NCBI GenBank assembly: GCA_035048495.1
Contig: CM068544.1
Span: forward strand, 43,239,893 to 43,303,892
Length of the DNA: 64,000 bases
Source: Euptelea pleiosperma
Taxonomy: Eukaryota > Streptophyta > Magnoliopsida > Ranunculales > Eupteleaceae
Direction: 5' to 3'
Shown here piece by piece: positions 10,901-23,318 of the stretch. Under the pieces are notes generated by a model. That model saw only the letters and a program-made list of their open reading frames with translations. It searched no databases and was not told the DNA's origin. The first letter of the stretch is position 1, and each line of letters opens with the position of its first letter. Position numbers and translations under genes: made by a program.

Positions 10901-13900
10901 CCCATTCACATCATTAGGCAAGCATTCATTACAACCATTACTCGGCTCAGAACAAGAGGCTTACCTTCAAAAGCATCCACACTCATACAACAATCGTCAA
11001 GGGCAGAGGATCGAGACCTTCCGACCTAAAAGCACTACAGCTGCAGAAGCTAAAAACCTTGTAGATGCACTCGCTCAACGGAGGAACAATAGAATGTCGC
11101 AAACCCATTCAAATTTGCAAAAATTCTCAGGAGAGACTTTAGACGTTGTGGAAAGCACACATTTAGTAGATAAACAAAAATCCATAGAGAATAAGGTGGT
11201 TGAATCGAATTCGAATGAGCAAGTTTATTCTTCTGACAAGGCATCTAATGGGACAGCCGCCAATACTTCGAAAGCAAAAGGAAAGATCGAGAGGGAGAAA
11301 AAGAAAACATTTGACTGGGATAGTTTAAGAAAGGAGACATGCCGCACAGGTGCAAAAAGAGAAAAAAGTAAGAATGCAATGGACTCGCTGGACTGGGAAG
11401 CAGTTAGAAGTGCAGATGTTAATGAGATTGCTAAAGCCATCAAAGAACGAGGAATGAACAACATGCTTGCAGAGCGAATCCAGGTATCATATAACATTCC
11501 ATCTTTAATGACCTCCAAATTCAGGAAAGACGGTTTTTAATCAGCACCACAAACTGTAAGCACTCATTAGATGTAAAATTCCCTTAGACAGATGAATATA
11601 TTTGCATAATCTGCAGGATTTCCTCAACCGACTGGTTAGAGACCATGGAAGCACCGACCTTGAATGGTTAAGGGATGTCCCACCTGATAAAGCAAAGTAA
11701 GTCGCATAAATTTTTACAGAGTCCAATAAAACATTAGTTCAAATACTGCCACCATGTTAGTGTTTTGGTCAATGCATATTTTTTAGCAGCTCACCAATAC
11801 AATCCACGATATACTGAATCAGCGAAGTTTTAATATTTCCAGGTCTTCAAAATGTTTTTTTTTGTAGGGAGTACCTGTTAAGCGTACGGGGACTAGGATT
11901 GAAAAGCGTGGAGTGTGTCCGGCTTTTGACACTTCACCATCTTGCTTTCCCGGTAACATTTAAATTGGAATGAACTGGTCAGTTAAATGCTAAATAGAGA
12001 AGGAGCTAAAACTAACACTCAATATCTCTCTGTTTGAATCTTCAATAAGGTTGACACCAATGTTGGACGCATAGCTGTGAGACTGGGATGGGTCCCACTC
12101 CAACCACTGCCTGAGTCCCTTCAGCTCCATCTTCTAGAACTGTAAGTATTATAAGTTGACCGATGACACCTAAATTTTCCATGAAATGAAACATGCTAAT
12201 CTTGTAGTGCCTGCATAGGTACCCAGTGCTGGAGTCCATCCAGAAATATCTTTGGCCAAGGCTGTGCACACTTGATCAACGGACATTGTAACCCCAGAAT
12301 TCCTTCTTAGAATTGTTCATATTCATTGTGAACAGCATTTATTTGACATATCCATTAGCAAGGACTAGAGAATAATGCGATTGTTCTTAATTCTTTGAAT
12401 GTTTTTACTGATTTGATGTATCATGTAACCACAGGTATGAGCTGCATTATCAAATGATTACATTTGGAAAGGTATTGTGCTGCATTCGCTAGGATAATGA
12501 AGTGGTGTCTTCTCCTAACATGTGATTAATAACGGCTAAATGGGGACGGCATGCTTTGAGTTTCATGCAGGTTTTCTGTACAAAGAGCAAGCCAAATTGC
12601 AATGCATGTCCAATGAGAGCAGAGTGCAAACACTTCGCAAGTGCATTTGCAAGGTCTCTTTCTAATACACACCCTATAGTTTTTAGATTTTTATAACATG
12701 TACTATATGTGTGTGCAACAAAGCCTGAGAATAAGATGATTGCAATTGTGTACAATACACAGCAGACATGCAACGAGATATGGGCCCATCATTCTAATTG
12801 TGCCTCCCAGGAGATTGGAGGTGAAAAAACAAGCCAGTCAGACGATCATATAATCATCTACGCAATTCCATTTTTTTCTGGATGGTCAGAAAAAGTATAA
12901 ATATTCAAGTGATCAAGGGAAAAAAGAGTCTTATATATTAGATGGTTACAATCATCAAATCAAGTTTACATTTGACCTTGAAGATATACCTGGAAACTGT
13001 CAAATGGAGGATCTTAAACCCTTTTGAGTGAGCCACGCAAACTGCTTAGGGCTTGGGAAGGCAGGAATTCCCACACTCAAAATACCATAGCCCGTCTATT
13101 CATATATGTATACATAACATGTTTCAATAGATATAAAGACTAATGAACTGATTTTGGATGCAGTGCAAGGCTTGCCCTGCCAGGACCAGAGGAGAAAGGT
13201 ATTGTGAGTTCAACTGTTCCCACAACAACCAACCAAAATCCAGCCATGGGTATCAAACCAATGCCACTGCCTCCACCAGAAGCACATGCACTCTCAGAAA
13301 CAAGATCCAGAATTAATAAGTGCGAACCTATCATTGAAGAACCAGCAACACCAGAGCCTGAATGTATAGAAATGCCAGAAAGTGATATAGAGGATGCTTT
13401 CTACGATGATCCGGATGAAATTCCGACAATCAAACTAAACATTGAAGACTTTGCAATGAATTTACAGAATTACATGCAACAGAACAATATGGAACTCCAA
13501 GAGTGTGATATGTCCAAGGCTTTGGTTGCTTTAACTCCAGAAATTGCTTCTATCCCTATGCCCAAGCTGAAGAATGTAAGCCGGCTTCGAACAGAGCACC
13601 AAGTGTAAGTAGGCTACTTTCTACCCCATGTTCACATAACCAAGGATTAAAAAGTAGTATTAGGCCCAAGGTAGCGCAAGGTGCAATATATTAAAAATAA
13701 TAATAAGAAATATAAAAAAAAATATAAGATGAATTCTAAAGTGTTATTATAACAATTTTTAATTTTTTACAACAACTAACCACTAATTAGCTAATCAAGT
13801 AAGCATATAACCAATAACCAACATTGTAATTTGCAATAGTGAATTAAATGATTTAAACATGAATAACATGATTGGCCCAAAATTAGTCCTAGTTAGCAAT

Positions 13901-16900
13901 AGCATTAGCATCATGTCGTCGTCTAATACATAATCATTAGCTGCATTTAAAAAAATTAACAATTATTAAATAGCAGACTTAAAAAATAAAACATCAAAAT
14001 GATACTAACGAAAAATATTAACAGTCAAATGAAAACAAAGTGAACTGAAAAAACAGGAACTATACTAATAAATTAAATAATTACTATCTATCATTGACTA
14101 AAAATCACTGAATTACTAACTAACTACATACCAATTAGGCATTCAGCATTGCAAAAGGAATAAGAAGTGACGTAAAACTGAAACAACAGAAATACTGATG
14201 TATAATAAGTAATAATACTTTCTGCAACCCATAATGACAATACAATGCTAATGATCTTTGAAAACCATTATTCAATTCATAAAACAACAATACTAATAAA
14301 CTGATCAATAACCCATAATGACAGCGCCTCGGTATTAATGATCTCTGATACTCATTTGCTCCTCATAAAACCGCAATACACGTAATAGCTGATCAGTAAT
14401 ATTCTAACATCTACTAATTATAATAAAAAAAGTAAATGCCAGAATTAAAAGTCTAAGACCCATATAACATCCAAATTTTTATAAAAGCCCTGGTTAGGCG
14501 CGCACCTTGAGCATTAACTGTGCTCCTTAGTAAGGTTGCTTCACCTTAGACCACTTGAGGTATAGATGCACCTCACTGCTCCTTCTGCCTCAAGCGCACG
14601 CCTTAGTGCACCTTAACTACGCTGACTGGGTCAGAATCATTCATGGAATATACCGATACAAGTATTTACAACTTGGGCAAGTTCCGTACAATTCAGATTT
14701 GTAGTGTGAACAGAAATCTCATTGGATTGGCTCAAGTCCACTCAGATTAACTAAAAGCCAATGCAAAAGTGAAACTTAAACAATATCTCATCCGCCAAAC
14801 TTTCACACAGCACTGGCTCCTCTCAACTCACACGATGCAACTCACTATTGTCCAACAATGGAATCCTTGGAGATAATTTCTTAGCAACAAAACAAGCCAA
14901 TAAAACGACAGAGCAGAAAATCTAGTCCCAACAAGAAATGAACATATTGATATCGACAAACAAGCAACCGATATTTACAAGAAATATTATAATTACTAAG
15001 GTATAGTGAAGGATTTTGTGTTGTACAGTTTATACTAACTGCCTCTCTCTCTGACTGCAGCTATGAACTTCCAGACTCGCACCCTCTTTTGAAAGGGGTT
15101 AGTTCTCCCAACTATTAGCCTCGGGAATATATCTTTGCTAACATGTAACCATCCCTCCTAACTAATTTACATTTTCTAATATATACAGCTTGCCATACGA
15201 GAATTTGATGATCCATCTCCATACCTTCTTGCCATATGGACACCTGGTAAGCATGTTATATGTTATATTACAGGAAACTTGTTATGGTAGCTCACAAAGC
15301 ACCACTTTAAATGGTTTCACCAGTACCAGCAATGCAATTAACACAACCCATGGTATTTAAAACGTGCTGAGAAAAGTAATATAACTTCAGGCTACTTTTG
15401 ATGACATGTTTCTAGCACTGTCGTTTGCAGGTTACACAGTGTTGGAACTTGGAAGTCCAGAGACACTAGAATAAAGTGGCTCACTAGTCATTTGACATTT
15501 CCCTATATTCTGAAATGTTTTTGTTCTTCATGTTATTAATCATGCCCAGTGTTCAATATCAGGTGAAACTGCAGAATCAATTCAACCACCTGAAAGATGT
15601 TGTGGTTCACAAGTAGCAGGCAACCTATGCAGTGAGAAGACATGCTTTTCATGCAATAGTGTAAGAGAAGCAAACTCCCAAACAGTCAGGGGAACAATTT
15701 TGGTGAGGAACAACCACAACTGTTTACCTATCTATTGGGCAATCCAAATGTAACTCACTGGAATACTTTGCTGATCGATATTTACAACACCAACAGATAC
15801 CTTGCAAAACAGCGATGAGAGGGAGTTTTCCACTGAATGGCACATATTTTCAAGTAAATGAGGTAAATTTATTCAAATCATTTCCATGCATTATCCTATA
15901 GCAATTGGATTTCCAGATCAGATGGTAGCAAACTAATAAGATTATTCCCATATAGGTGTTTGCTGACCATGATTCTAGTCTAAAGCCTATAGATGTTCCA
16001 AGGTCCTGGCTATGGAATCTGCCAAGACGAACCGTTTTGTTTGGAACCTCCATACCAACAATATTTAAAGGTAAAGAGGTGTAATGCAGATGGTTAATTT
16101 TGTAATCTTTGAAGAGAGGTCAAAACAACTGACTTCAAACCACTAATTGTTTGTTAGGTCAATCAACGGAGGAAATTCAAAGCTGCTTCTGGAAAGGTAT
16201 GAAATGGCAACCCTTAATTAAATCATCGTACCTACTTTGGCTAACCCTAGAACTGGCATGGGTATGGATACAAATAGATGCTCACAAAGAATTGGAAATA
16301 GATGAGGATGGTACAGCCAATGATGAACATATTCCTTTTACTTTCAATTTTATTGAGACTTTTAAAAACTTACAATTAAAGAAGAAAACATTCTTGCTTA
16401 AAATGTGTAAACAAGCCAGGATTAAGCATTCTAGACAGAGTCCCATTCACTTTGACAATTTGAACATATTGAATTGTGCAAACCCGACACAACAAAAATA
16501 AGCCACATCAAGAATGTCTTCCCCATACGTGTCCAACACAGCAAAAAAAAACCTAAAATCGTTGTCCCCATCACATATCATCATTACAACAAAACAATTG
16601 ATTCTGACACTACTAACCAATATGAAAAATTGACCTAGAGCAACAGTTTAATGGGAAGGTGTGGATTTTTCCAATTGACAATATTTCATCAGAATAGGAA
16701 TATCAGATTGGACTATTTTTTTAAGGATGGTCTCCTCGGTAAGCATAACTCGATGTGCTTGGATTGTCCAACATGATTTCCATGTGGGGCCCGCCACCGG
16801 GTGAAGGAATCTGTGTAACTGTCCATGCCAATTTTTTAATCGACTTGAACGGCATGGCAGAGAGCAGGTTTGGATAGTCTGACAAGAATGAGACTTTTGA

Positions 16901-17943
16901 AACCATTACACACAGTAAGAAAACCAAAAAACTAGAGGTGAGACTGAAGCAGGTGCTTATAAACATGTTCCTAAATATCCTTGCTTTTAGAATCCATATA
17001 TAGAGGTATCAATAAAAAAAAAAGTACAATCACGTTATGGAAGTCGATACTAGGATCCACAAAGGTACCTGACACGCATCAAAGGGCAGCATTGACTGCA
17101 AGCCAACTAAGCAAGAGATGCAAGATCATGATTAGGCATCTAAGTCAAAGATGAACGACTTTAATAGCTAAATTGCAAGGTGGGTAGTCCTTGAGAATAG
17201 GAATATGCAAGACCAAAATAATCTAGTGATTCTTTGTTCCATCTCCACCTGTAGGAAAGTATGAATTTTATCTTATTTATGGTATTGTGCGTGTGCCATA
17301 AAATGTTCTACAATCATACATCTCTCTGTTCTTTTTTTCCATTGGGGCCCGTGCGCACACACACAAGAAAATGATTAATAAAACTTTAAGAGTAAGACAA
17401 GGTTCAGAAATCTGTTAGCACAATCTGTCAACAACTAGGTTGCAGTTGGTTCTTAAGAAAAGAAAATACACAAGACAAATCCATGCATCCAAAGATAGGG
17501 CATTAAATTATTAAACAATGTGAAAATTTTATCTTATCCATGGTATAATGGTCAATTCATGAAATATTCTACAAACCATACTATCTCTGTTCTCTTTTTC
17601 TTTATTAAGCACTACTAGCTATGATTAAAATAATGGAGAGGACCCAAAAACCAAGCTTGACATTTCAACATGGTAACATACAGGCTGCAGCAAACTCATC
17701 AGAAAAATGTGTTAAAAGTCATTTAGGGGCAAGCGTCAGACCCATGTTACCCATCTAAAAGAAAAGAGTTAGGCCCATCTATGTTTTACTTTTTGAGGTT
17801 TTCTCAAAAATTGCTTTGCAGGATTTGTTTGCGTGAGGGGATTTGACCAGAAAACTCGTGCACCCCGTCCACTCATGGCCAGATTACACTTTCCAGCGAG
17901 CAAGCTAGCCAGGGAACGAAAACAAGCAAAGAGTAGGCCATAA
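4954..17943 (+). CDS. ROS1: ROS1-like 5-methylcytosine DNA glycosylase/lyase (DEMETER family)
   Basis: Bifunctional nuclear DNA glycosylase/AP lyase that excises 5-methylcytosine and starts base-excision DNA demethylation. Nineteen coding exons join in frame: 4954-5563, 5792-7858, 7981-8325, 9540-9630, 9734-11483, 11617-11696, 11868-11952, 12050-12141, 12219-12287, 12435-12471, 12571-12653, 13164-13604, 15061-15097, 15189-15246, 15563-15702, 15797-15862, 15956-16070, 16158-16196, 17822-17943. All introns are GT-AG; the total is 6,327 nt, 2,108 residues. The start is the first in-frame ATG and matches the family N-terminus (MDFGRGF, GPWIPVTPAKP). Seen in order: a Lys-rich region (about 325-385, PKVVREGKPKR); the conserved glycosylase N-part (about 940-1040, WWEEERRVFRGRADSFIA); a variable region; the HhH motif GLGLKSVECVRLL with Lys1660 and DTNVGR with Asp1678; an iron-sulphur cluster CX6CX2CX5C (1745, 1752, 1755, 1761); and the C-terminal CXXC/RRM-like region ending RAPRPLMARLHFPASKL. 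That ending and EPIIEEPATPEP/DIEDAFY favour the ROS1 clade over DME. It is longer than Arabidopsis ROS1, mostly in the N-terminal half. Confidence 0.93.
8326..9539 (+). other. ROS1-like intron 3
   Basis: A 1.2-kb intron bounded by CAAG|GTATAA and TTTGCAG. It interrupts the most conserved stretch, between HLVQ and GDRRFS. No gene or clear transposon boundary is visible in it; the short frames inside are intronic. Confidence 0.75.
13605..15060 (+). other. ROS1-like intron 12 with decayed repeat
   Basis: A 1.46-kb intron between RTEHQV and YELPDSHP. From about 13,640 to 14,630 it holds repeat-like DNA: GGCCCAAGGTAGCGCAAGGTG near the left and a GCGC-rich segment (14,490-14,625, with words such as GCGCACCTTGAGC and CAAGCGCACGCCTTAG) near the right. 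This resembles inserted non-coding transposon DNA but I could not fix its ends. Confidence 0.5.
16197..17821 (+). other. ROS1-like intron 18 with MITE-like fragment
   Basis: The longest intron (1.6 kb) separates FWKG from FVCVRG just before the last exon. At about 16,725-16,800 it contains GGATGGTCTCC and then TGGATTGTCCAACATGAT, matching the arms of the 461-749 MITE, so part of the intron is a copy of that family. Confidence 0.6.
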
Positions 17944-20900
17944 TGTGGAGAAGACAGCCAACATGAAGTCCTAACCAGGATCTGTCTGTTTGAAGAACAG
18001 ATCGCTGACCAACAAATCCTCTAACATGAAAGGCATTCACCAGATGCGACAAACACTGCCAGTGGGAAGGTTAAAAAAGAAGTAAGTTATTTTGTAGGAT
18101 CCCATGAAAAGTGGGCTTGTAGTTTGTAAATGATTAACATTATGATAATTATTTCATTTCATGCTCGATATCGAGCCATTCTTCTTCAAAGTAACCATGC
18201 CACAAAATTGTCAGGTGGTACATAGCAGCTATGTATTCCCGTTTAGCAATATAGGAAAAGTTAAGAAGGTAACATAATGTCCTCACATGCCAAATGACAA
18301 GCTAGTATGTGGTTGATGGTAAGGAAGCTTAACTTAAGTGCTGATGTTGAACTACAACCCAAATCCCAACTATTGGGATGATCCCGTCTTAAAGTAAACC
18401 AAAGTTACCACATAGCCTTAATCGCATCCGACCAATAGAAATACCCATGCGTTGTTGTACAATGGTATTCTTTTCAGCACTGTATTCTTTTAGATTGTTG
18501 GTGATGCTGAACTAAGATACAATTGGGTTATCAAAAAAAATTCCAATAAAAATGCACATTTTGGCCATGTTTGTAGGAATTCAATTCTTAGATTCCCACG
18601 TCTCTCTCTCTTTCATACAACTCCGAATAATTTCACCATCGTCTACACCTTATCCCACTGAATGTGTAGACAACTGCCGCATCACCTCTAGATTTGTGTA
18701 CGCACACCTATTTTAACACAAACTAAAGCGACCACATAGCTTAATGGAAATTGCAAGAAATAACTACATCCACTTTAATTATATAAAAGAATGATAAGAA
18801 TAACTAGACCATTTTCAATGGCAAAATTTTACAATGGCTGCTGACCCGAAGCACACATCCTTTATCGAGCTTGAGACCAGCCATAGTACAGCTAAATTAT
18901 CTTTTCAACAATTTTGAGCCTGCCAGCATGCAGTAACCACAAGTGTGATAAACAGCTTGTAGGATAAAAGGCCAGATTATTTGTTGAAAATAAAAGAATC
19001 CTTCAAGAATATTCTAATTACCCCTCCCCCCACTAGATATTTGACACAGTTGCTTCCCATCAAACATCATCATCTGATGCCTCATCCAAATATTTAGAAT
19101 CAACAATATAAATCTTATTTCATCATTCATCTCTATTCTATGTTTGCTACTAATCAAACAATACAAATAAATTTTTTTCTCTTCTCAAATTCACCAAGAA
19201 ACAACTCATTCCCTATTGTTAGAACTTATTGTTTCTCCTTGTCTATTTGGATTCAGCTCACATCCATTGATATAATGGATAATATCCATTGTAATTTTAC
19301 ATTTTATGTTTCCAAGTTCCAACATAGTCCTGTCTCACAGGATGTCAAGATCAAATACTCTAAGAAACTCAGCTGAGCCAACTTCACAGTTCATAGATCA
19401 TGTATAGATGATTTCAGTTTACTAAAACATCCTCAATCAGTTAAACTCAACCTTCTACTTGACTTTCTCCAGTATTACAGCTTAACCGAATGTTTTTTTT
19501 TCTTTTTGCTGCAAAAAGAACCTTGTCAAAACAAGGAAAAAGATTTTAAAGAAAAAATCAACATCATATTTCCTCCTTTATTGAGTTACTAACTGGTCTG
19601 GGCCATCATTTGGGTCACTCTGGAGTTCATCCCACATAATCATTTCTCAGTTCCTTTCCCCTATCAAAATCCTAAAGCTATACATAATGGATCATTTTTT
19701 CTTAGGGCTTGAAAAAGATAAATTTCGCATATCATAGGTTCAAGAGTAGCATATCTGCAGTTATACTTCAGGGGGCTTTTTTTTTTATAAATCCAAGCAT
19801 ATATTAAGAAAGAGTTCGAGAAGATCTCAAAAGAGAATTACACAAAAAAGAAAAAGGAAAATGGAAACAAAGAAAAAATACAAGCTGTGAAGTACTCTGA
19901 CCTCATCAAACCTAAACACCATGTCAGCCAAAAAATAAGGTGCCTCTCATCTCTGTGGAAATACTACCCAAAAGATGAGTGGAACATGGGATAAACACTT
20001 CGTTAATAATTTCAAATTTTCTGAAAAGTTACGAATATATATTATGGTAAGTATATCCAAAAGTCACATGAACTATCTTAATATCAATTGGCAAAAATGA
20101 AAGGATTTGTTCTAAGGGGTACCAACTATCTTAGCAAAGTGAGGTGCAGTAGATAAAAATTGACAAAAGAAGTTAAATGATCATATAAAATGAAAATAGA
20201 ATGAGGAGTCACTACTCAGATATGACGTCGAACTCGATCATAAAAACTCAAATTGTTTAATGTTTATGGACAAGAATTTGCTAGGATTAAAAACATGCAA
20301 AAAAAAAGTTTCGATCTTTGAGCCTCCATGAATTGCCCCAATTCCATTCAGGATATCAAACATGAATCAATCAATATCAATTTCCTGCACATTTCCCCCA
20401 GTAGTTGATGCGGGAGCATCCCAACTACGATGTACTCGTTACGCCAAATCAAACCCCTAAACAAAAGAGTTGGCTTACAACAAGAGGAATTTCAATTGTG
20501 AAAGAGTTTTAATTAGATTTACTAGTTGGAGTAAATCTCATTTTTACTATTTATAATAAATTATTGTTCTTACTATTTATAATAAAATATCATTTTTACT
20601 ATGTTTAGTAAATTCTGATTTTACTATTTTAGTAAATCTCGTTTTATTATTTTTAGATAAATCTAAGAGGTTCTAGAAGATAGTAAGAGAGTATAAATTA
20701 CTTTAGGATTACTTGTTTGTTTCTAAATTTGTTTTAGAATTCTAGTTGTTTGAAAATTGGATCTTTGAGTTGTAATAGAATTATGATATAGTTTGAGAAT
20801 GTTTTGAAGTCCAATATGAGTAGTTTTCATTGTTTCTAAATGTAGAGCATGTGTAAAAACGGAAATTAGAGAATGATTAATGAAGATTGAGTTTCTTTTG

Positions 20901-21860
20901 GGTGTGATATCCTATTTTGCTACATGAGATCCTTGGAATGGAAGAGTGGTTCTTTCCATCGGTGGAGTGATTTCATCGAAACCCTTCCCGAAGGAGTGAT
21001 TCCTTCAAATTCGGTGGAGTGATGTAACCAAAACCCATGCCCATCCCAAAAACTAAGCAACATTATGTCTCATGCTTTTACTCTAGTTGGATGAATGGAA
21101 AATGCAAACAATTATGTAAATCAGATATCGAAGTTGTCGTAAAGTTCATCCGAGGAATGCAATTTCAAGATTTAATCCATTTTATTCCTATTTCAAGCAT
21201 GAAAGGTAACAATAACAAACAATCCTGTTTTCCATTTTATTCCTATTTCAAGTTTCAACCATTAAAGGTGACAATAACAGAACAAACCCGGGATGAATCT
21301 TGATTGGAGAGTTAGCAAATCACATAATCAAGCTATCAGTCATTTTTATTGGATGATTAACTCATTAATTTCACCAGATCTCACAAGTGTTTGAATGAAT
21401 GAGAACCCACGCAGCTAAAACATCCTCAGATTGAAATCACAGGCTAATAAAGACTCGGATTGTAATTGTAATTAGCAGCTTCAACAAATATTACGCTGCT
21501 CATAAGACAATGAAAACAGGGGTAGGTAAAGTACTTGGCACAATAAAAAGTATTTGCGAATCAAAAAGGCACAACAGTTCGTTTGAATCCAACATAGTTC
21601 GTATTTGTACAATCTTCCCAATCTCTGTGATTTTATGACAGATCAGTGAAGTATGAAATTAAACGAAGATCGCTTGCATCTAGATCAGAGATCCAACATA
21701 TCAACAAACAAGCATATTGGACAAAGCAATCACAAAAATCGTTTGGCCCGAATATAAATATCGATGAAACTCGAAGCGAGTAACTCGAAAACATCGCAAA
21801 GCTAGGGTTTCGGATCACGAGCTTGGTGAAAACCCTAATAAAGTTTCGCAGAGAAGCATA
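17944..21860. other. ROS1-like 3' UTR followed by intergenic or intronic DNA
   Basis: The first part is the 3' UTR of the demethylase gene; I see no decisive polyadenylation signal. The rest lacks protein-like reading frames above about 90 codons. On the minus strand at about 19,575-19,640 a short frame reads MIMWDELQSDPNDGPDQL to a stop; it could be the last exon of a minus-strand gene starting near 22.0 kb, but I do not recognise it. At 20,400-20,980 the sequence starting TGATGCGGGAGCATCC resembles the start of the possible LTR at 35,184. Confidence 0.3.
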
Positions 21861-21861
21861 C

Positions 21862-22060
21862 CTGTCACTTGGATTGAAAGTCGAAATCGCGCGCGCGAGA
21901 GAGAAAGAGAGAGATCAGTGAGCGCTTTCAACCATACATACAGCAGATAGAGATGGATGAATTCAGAGGGTCGGTTCACCGAACGCAATGGGATTAGGAC
22001 TTAGGAGGCAGTCGTCTCTTTTGGGTTTTCAACTGCGGTTCGCCGTTTTGCCGCCCTTTC
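21862..22060 (-). other. Possible 5' exon of a minus-strand transcript
   Basis: Read on the minus strand, a CT-rich leader (CTCTCTCTTTCTCTCTC, about 21,895-21,915) is followed by CAAGTGACAG and then GTATGC, a good splice donor at 21,861. This is what a plant 5'-UTR exon looks like. No matching coding exons were found down to 18 kb except a doubtful one near 19.6 kb, so it may be a non-coding RNA, a small-exon gene or a relic. Confidence 0.3.
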
Positions 22061-22201
22061 CTCTTCCCTCCTTTTCCTATTATTTATCTTAATTTTGAAA
22101 TGACTTCGCACGCGCAGTATGGAGGTGGCGTGCCTAGACGGGTCGGCAAATAGCGTGCTAACTGCTAGCTAGCCCTCACGTGTCGTTACCATCTGCAATG
22201 C

Positions 22202-22597
22202 GAGTAAAACTTGTGTCACAAGATATTGTCACGGAAGCTGGTCTCAGCACTCAATACGAGCCAGGTAGCATACGATCAGAGGGCGCTGACCGTATAGATG
22301 TTTGGCCAGTCCCTAGGTGGACCTACAAACCAAAAATCAGCCTGATTAGTAATTTACAACCTTGTGATTTTTGTAACCAAATAATGCTCAAATTCTTACC
22401 GTTAAACTCAACCCATGAAAATAACTTCAATCGAATCGGTTAAAAATCACTAATAAAGCTGATTTTTTTTGTACCGGTCCACCGAGGGACTGGCCAAACA
22501 TCCATACGGCCATTGTTCTCTAATAATATGCCACGTGGCTCGCATTGAATGCTGTGGCCGGCTTCCATCACAACATCTTGTGACCCAAGTTTTGCTC
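22202..22597. mobile_element. Mutator-type MITE (GAGTAAAACTT termini)
   Basis: The left end GAGTAAAACTTGTGTCACAA is matched in inverted orientation by the right end TTGTGACCCAAGTTTTGCTC. The inverted arms continue inward through GTTTGGCCAGTCCCT (left) and AGGGACTGGCCAAAC (right). Flanking 9-mers do not match, so this copy is old. Relatives are at 27,535, 44,310, 44,930, 62,327 and 62,640. Confidence 0.7.
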
Positions 22598-22879
22598 ACG
22601 GCCTTCCTACGCCCTGAGTAGCAACCAAGCAATTAATGCGTTGCAGGTATAAGCCGACTTTCTTGCGTTATGGTTGGACATTTTTCATATTACCAAAATT
22701 ACCCTTAATATTTTTTCTTCTTTTCTTCTCTTCAATATTTTTCACCCCAAGGGATTTCGATTATTTTTTAGAGAAAAAATTTCCATTGCCGGGATTTGAA
22801 CCCGAATATATTTGTATCATGTATTGTAATGTGTCAGAAGTATAATAATTTGTCAAGAATAGGATTCAGAAATTGCGTA

Positions 22880-22928
22880 TGCACCAGCCGGAAGGGAATC
22901 GAACCCGGGTCTATACCGTGGCAGGGTT
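22880..22928 (-). pseudogene. Truncated tRNA-Gly (GCC) copy
   Basis: On the minus strand this reads as the 3' two-thirds of a plant tRNA-Gly: the anticodon arm with GCC in CCCTGCCACGG, a T-arm GGGTTCGATTCCC, and a 3' acceptor strand GGCTGGTGCA. A TTC insertion separates the T-arm from the acceptor strand, and the 5' third (acceptor, D-arm) is replaced by unrelated AT-rich DNA. It cannot fold as a functional tRNA. A second T-arm-like word (CCGGGATTTGAACCC) lies at about 22,788-22,802, so a tRNA-derived SINE is an alternative. Confidence 0.6.
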
Positions 22929-23318
22929 AAAATTAAACAGTATGAGTAGTGGGGGCATTCCGAGAAATGAACTAAAAATATAGTAGATAAATTCTGATTA
23001 TTTTAGTGTTCCTCACTTGTCACCCCTGCACCTCACTCAATATAAAAAAAATCAAAAAAACACTTATTCTTGATCTAACCCTCAAATTCGTTAAATTGAC
23101 AAACATTCCTACTTTAAAATTTTGAAAATTTATTAATTTATAAGGGTTCTTTAGTATTTCAACATTTCTACGTTACAACACAACTGTTAAATCATTTATT
23201 GTATACCACGTGTCACTTGAACTCTATCCATGAAAATAATTGAACATTTCTGCGTTTCAACACAACTGTCAAAGCATTCCATGGAAAAAAATTAGATGTT
23301 GATATACATCATCTATTA

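Noticed and set aside
16151..16501. 116-codon + strand frame
   Set aside because: It begins in exon 18 of the ROS1-like gene and runs into intron 18; only its first codons (GQSTEEIQSCFWK) are real.
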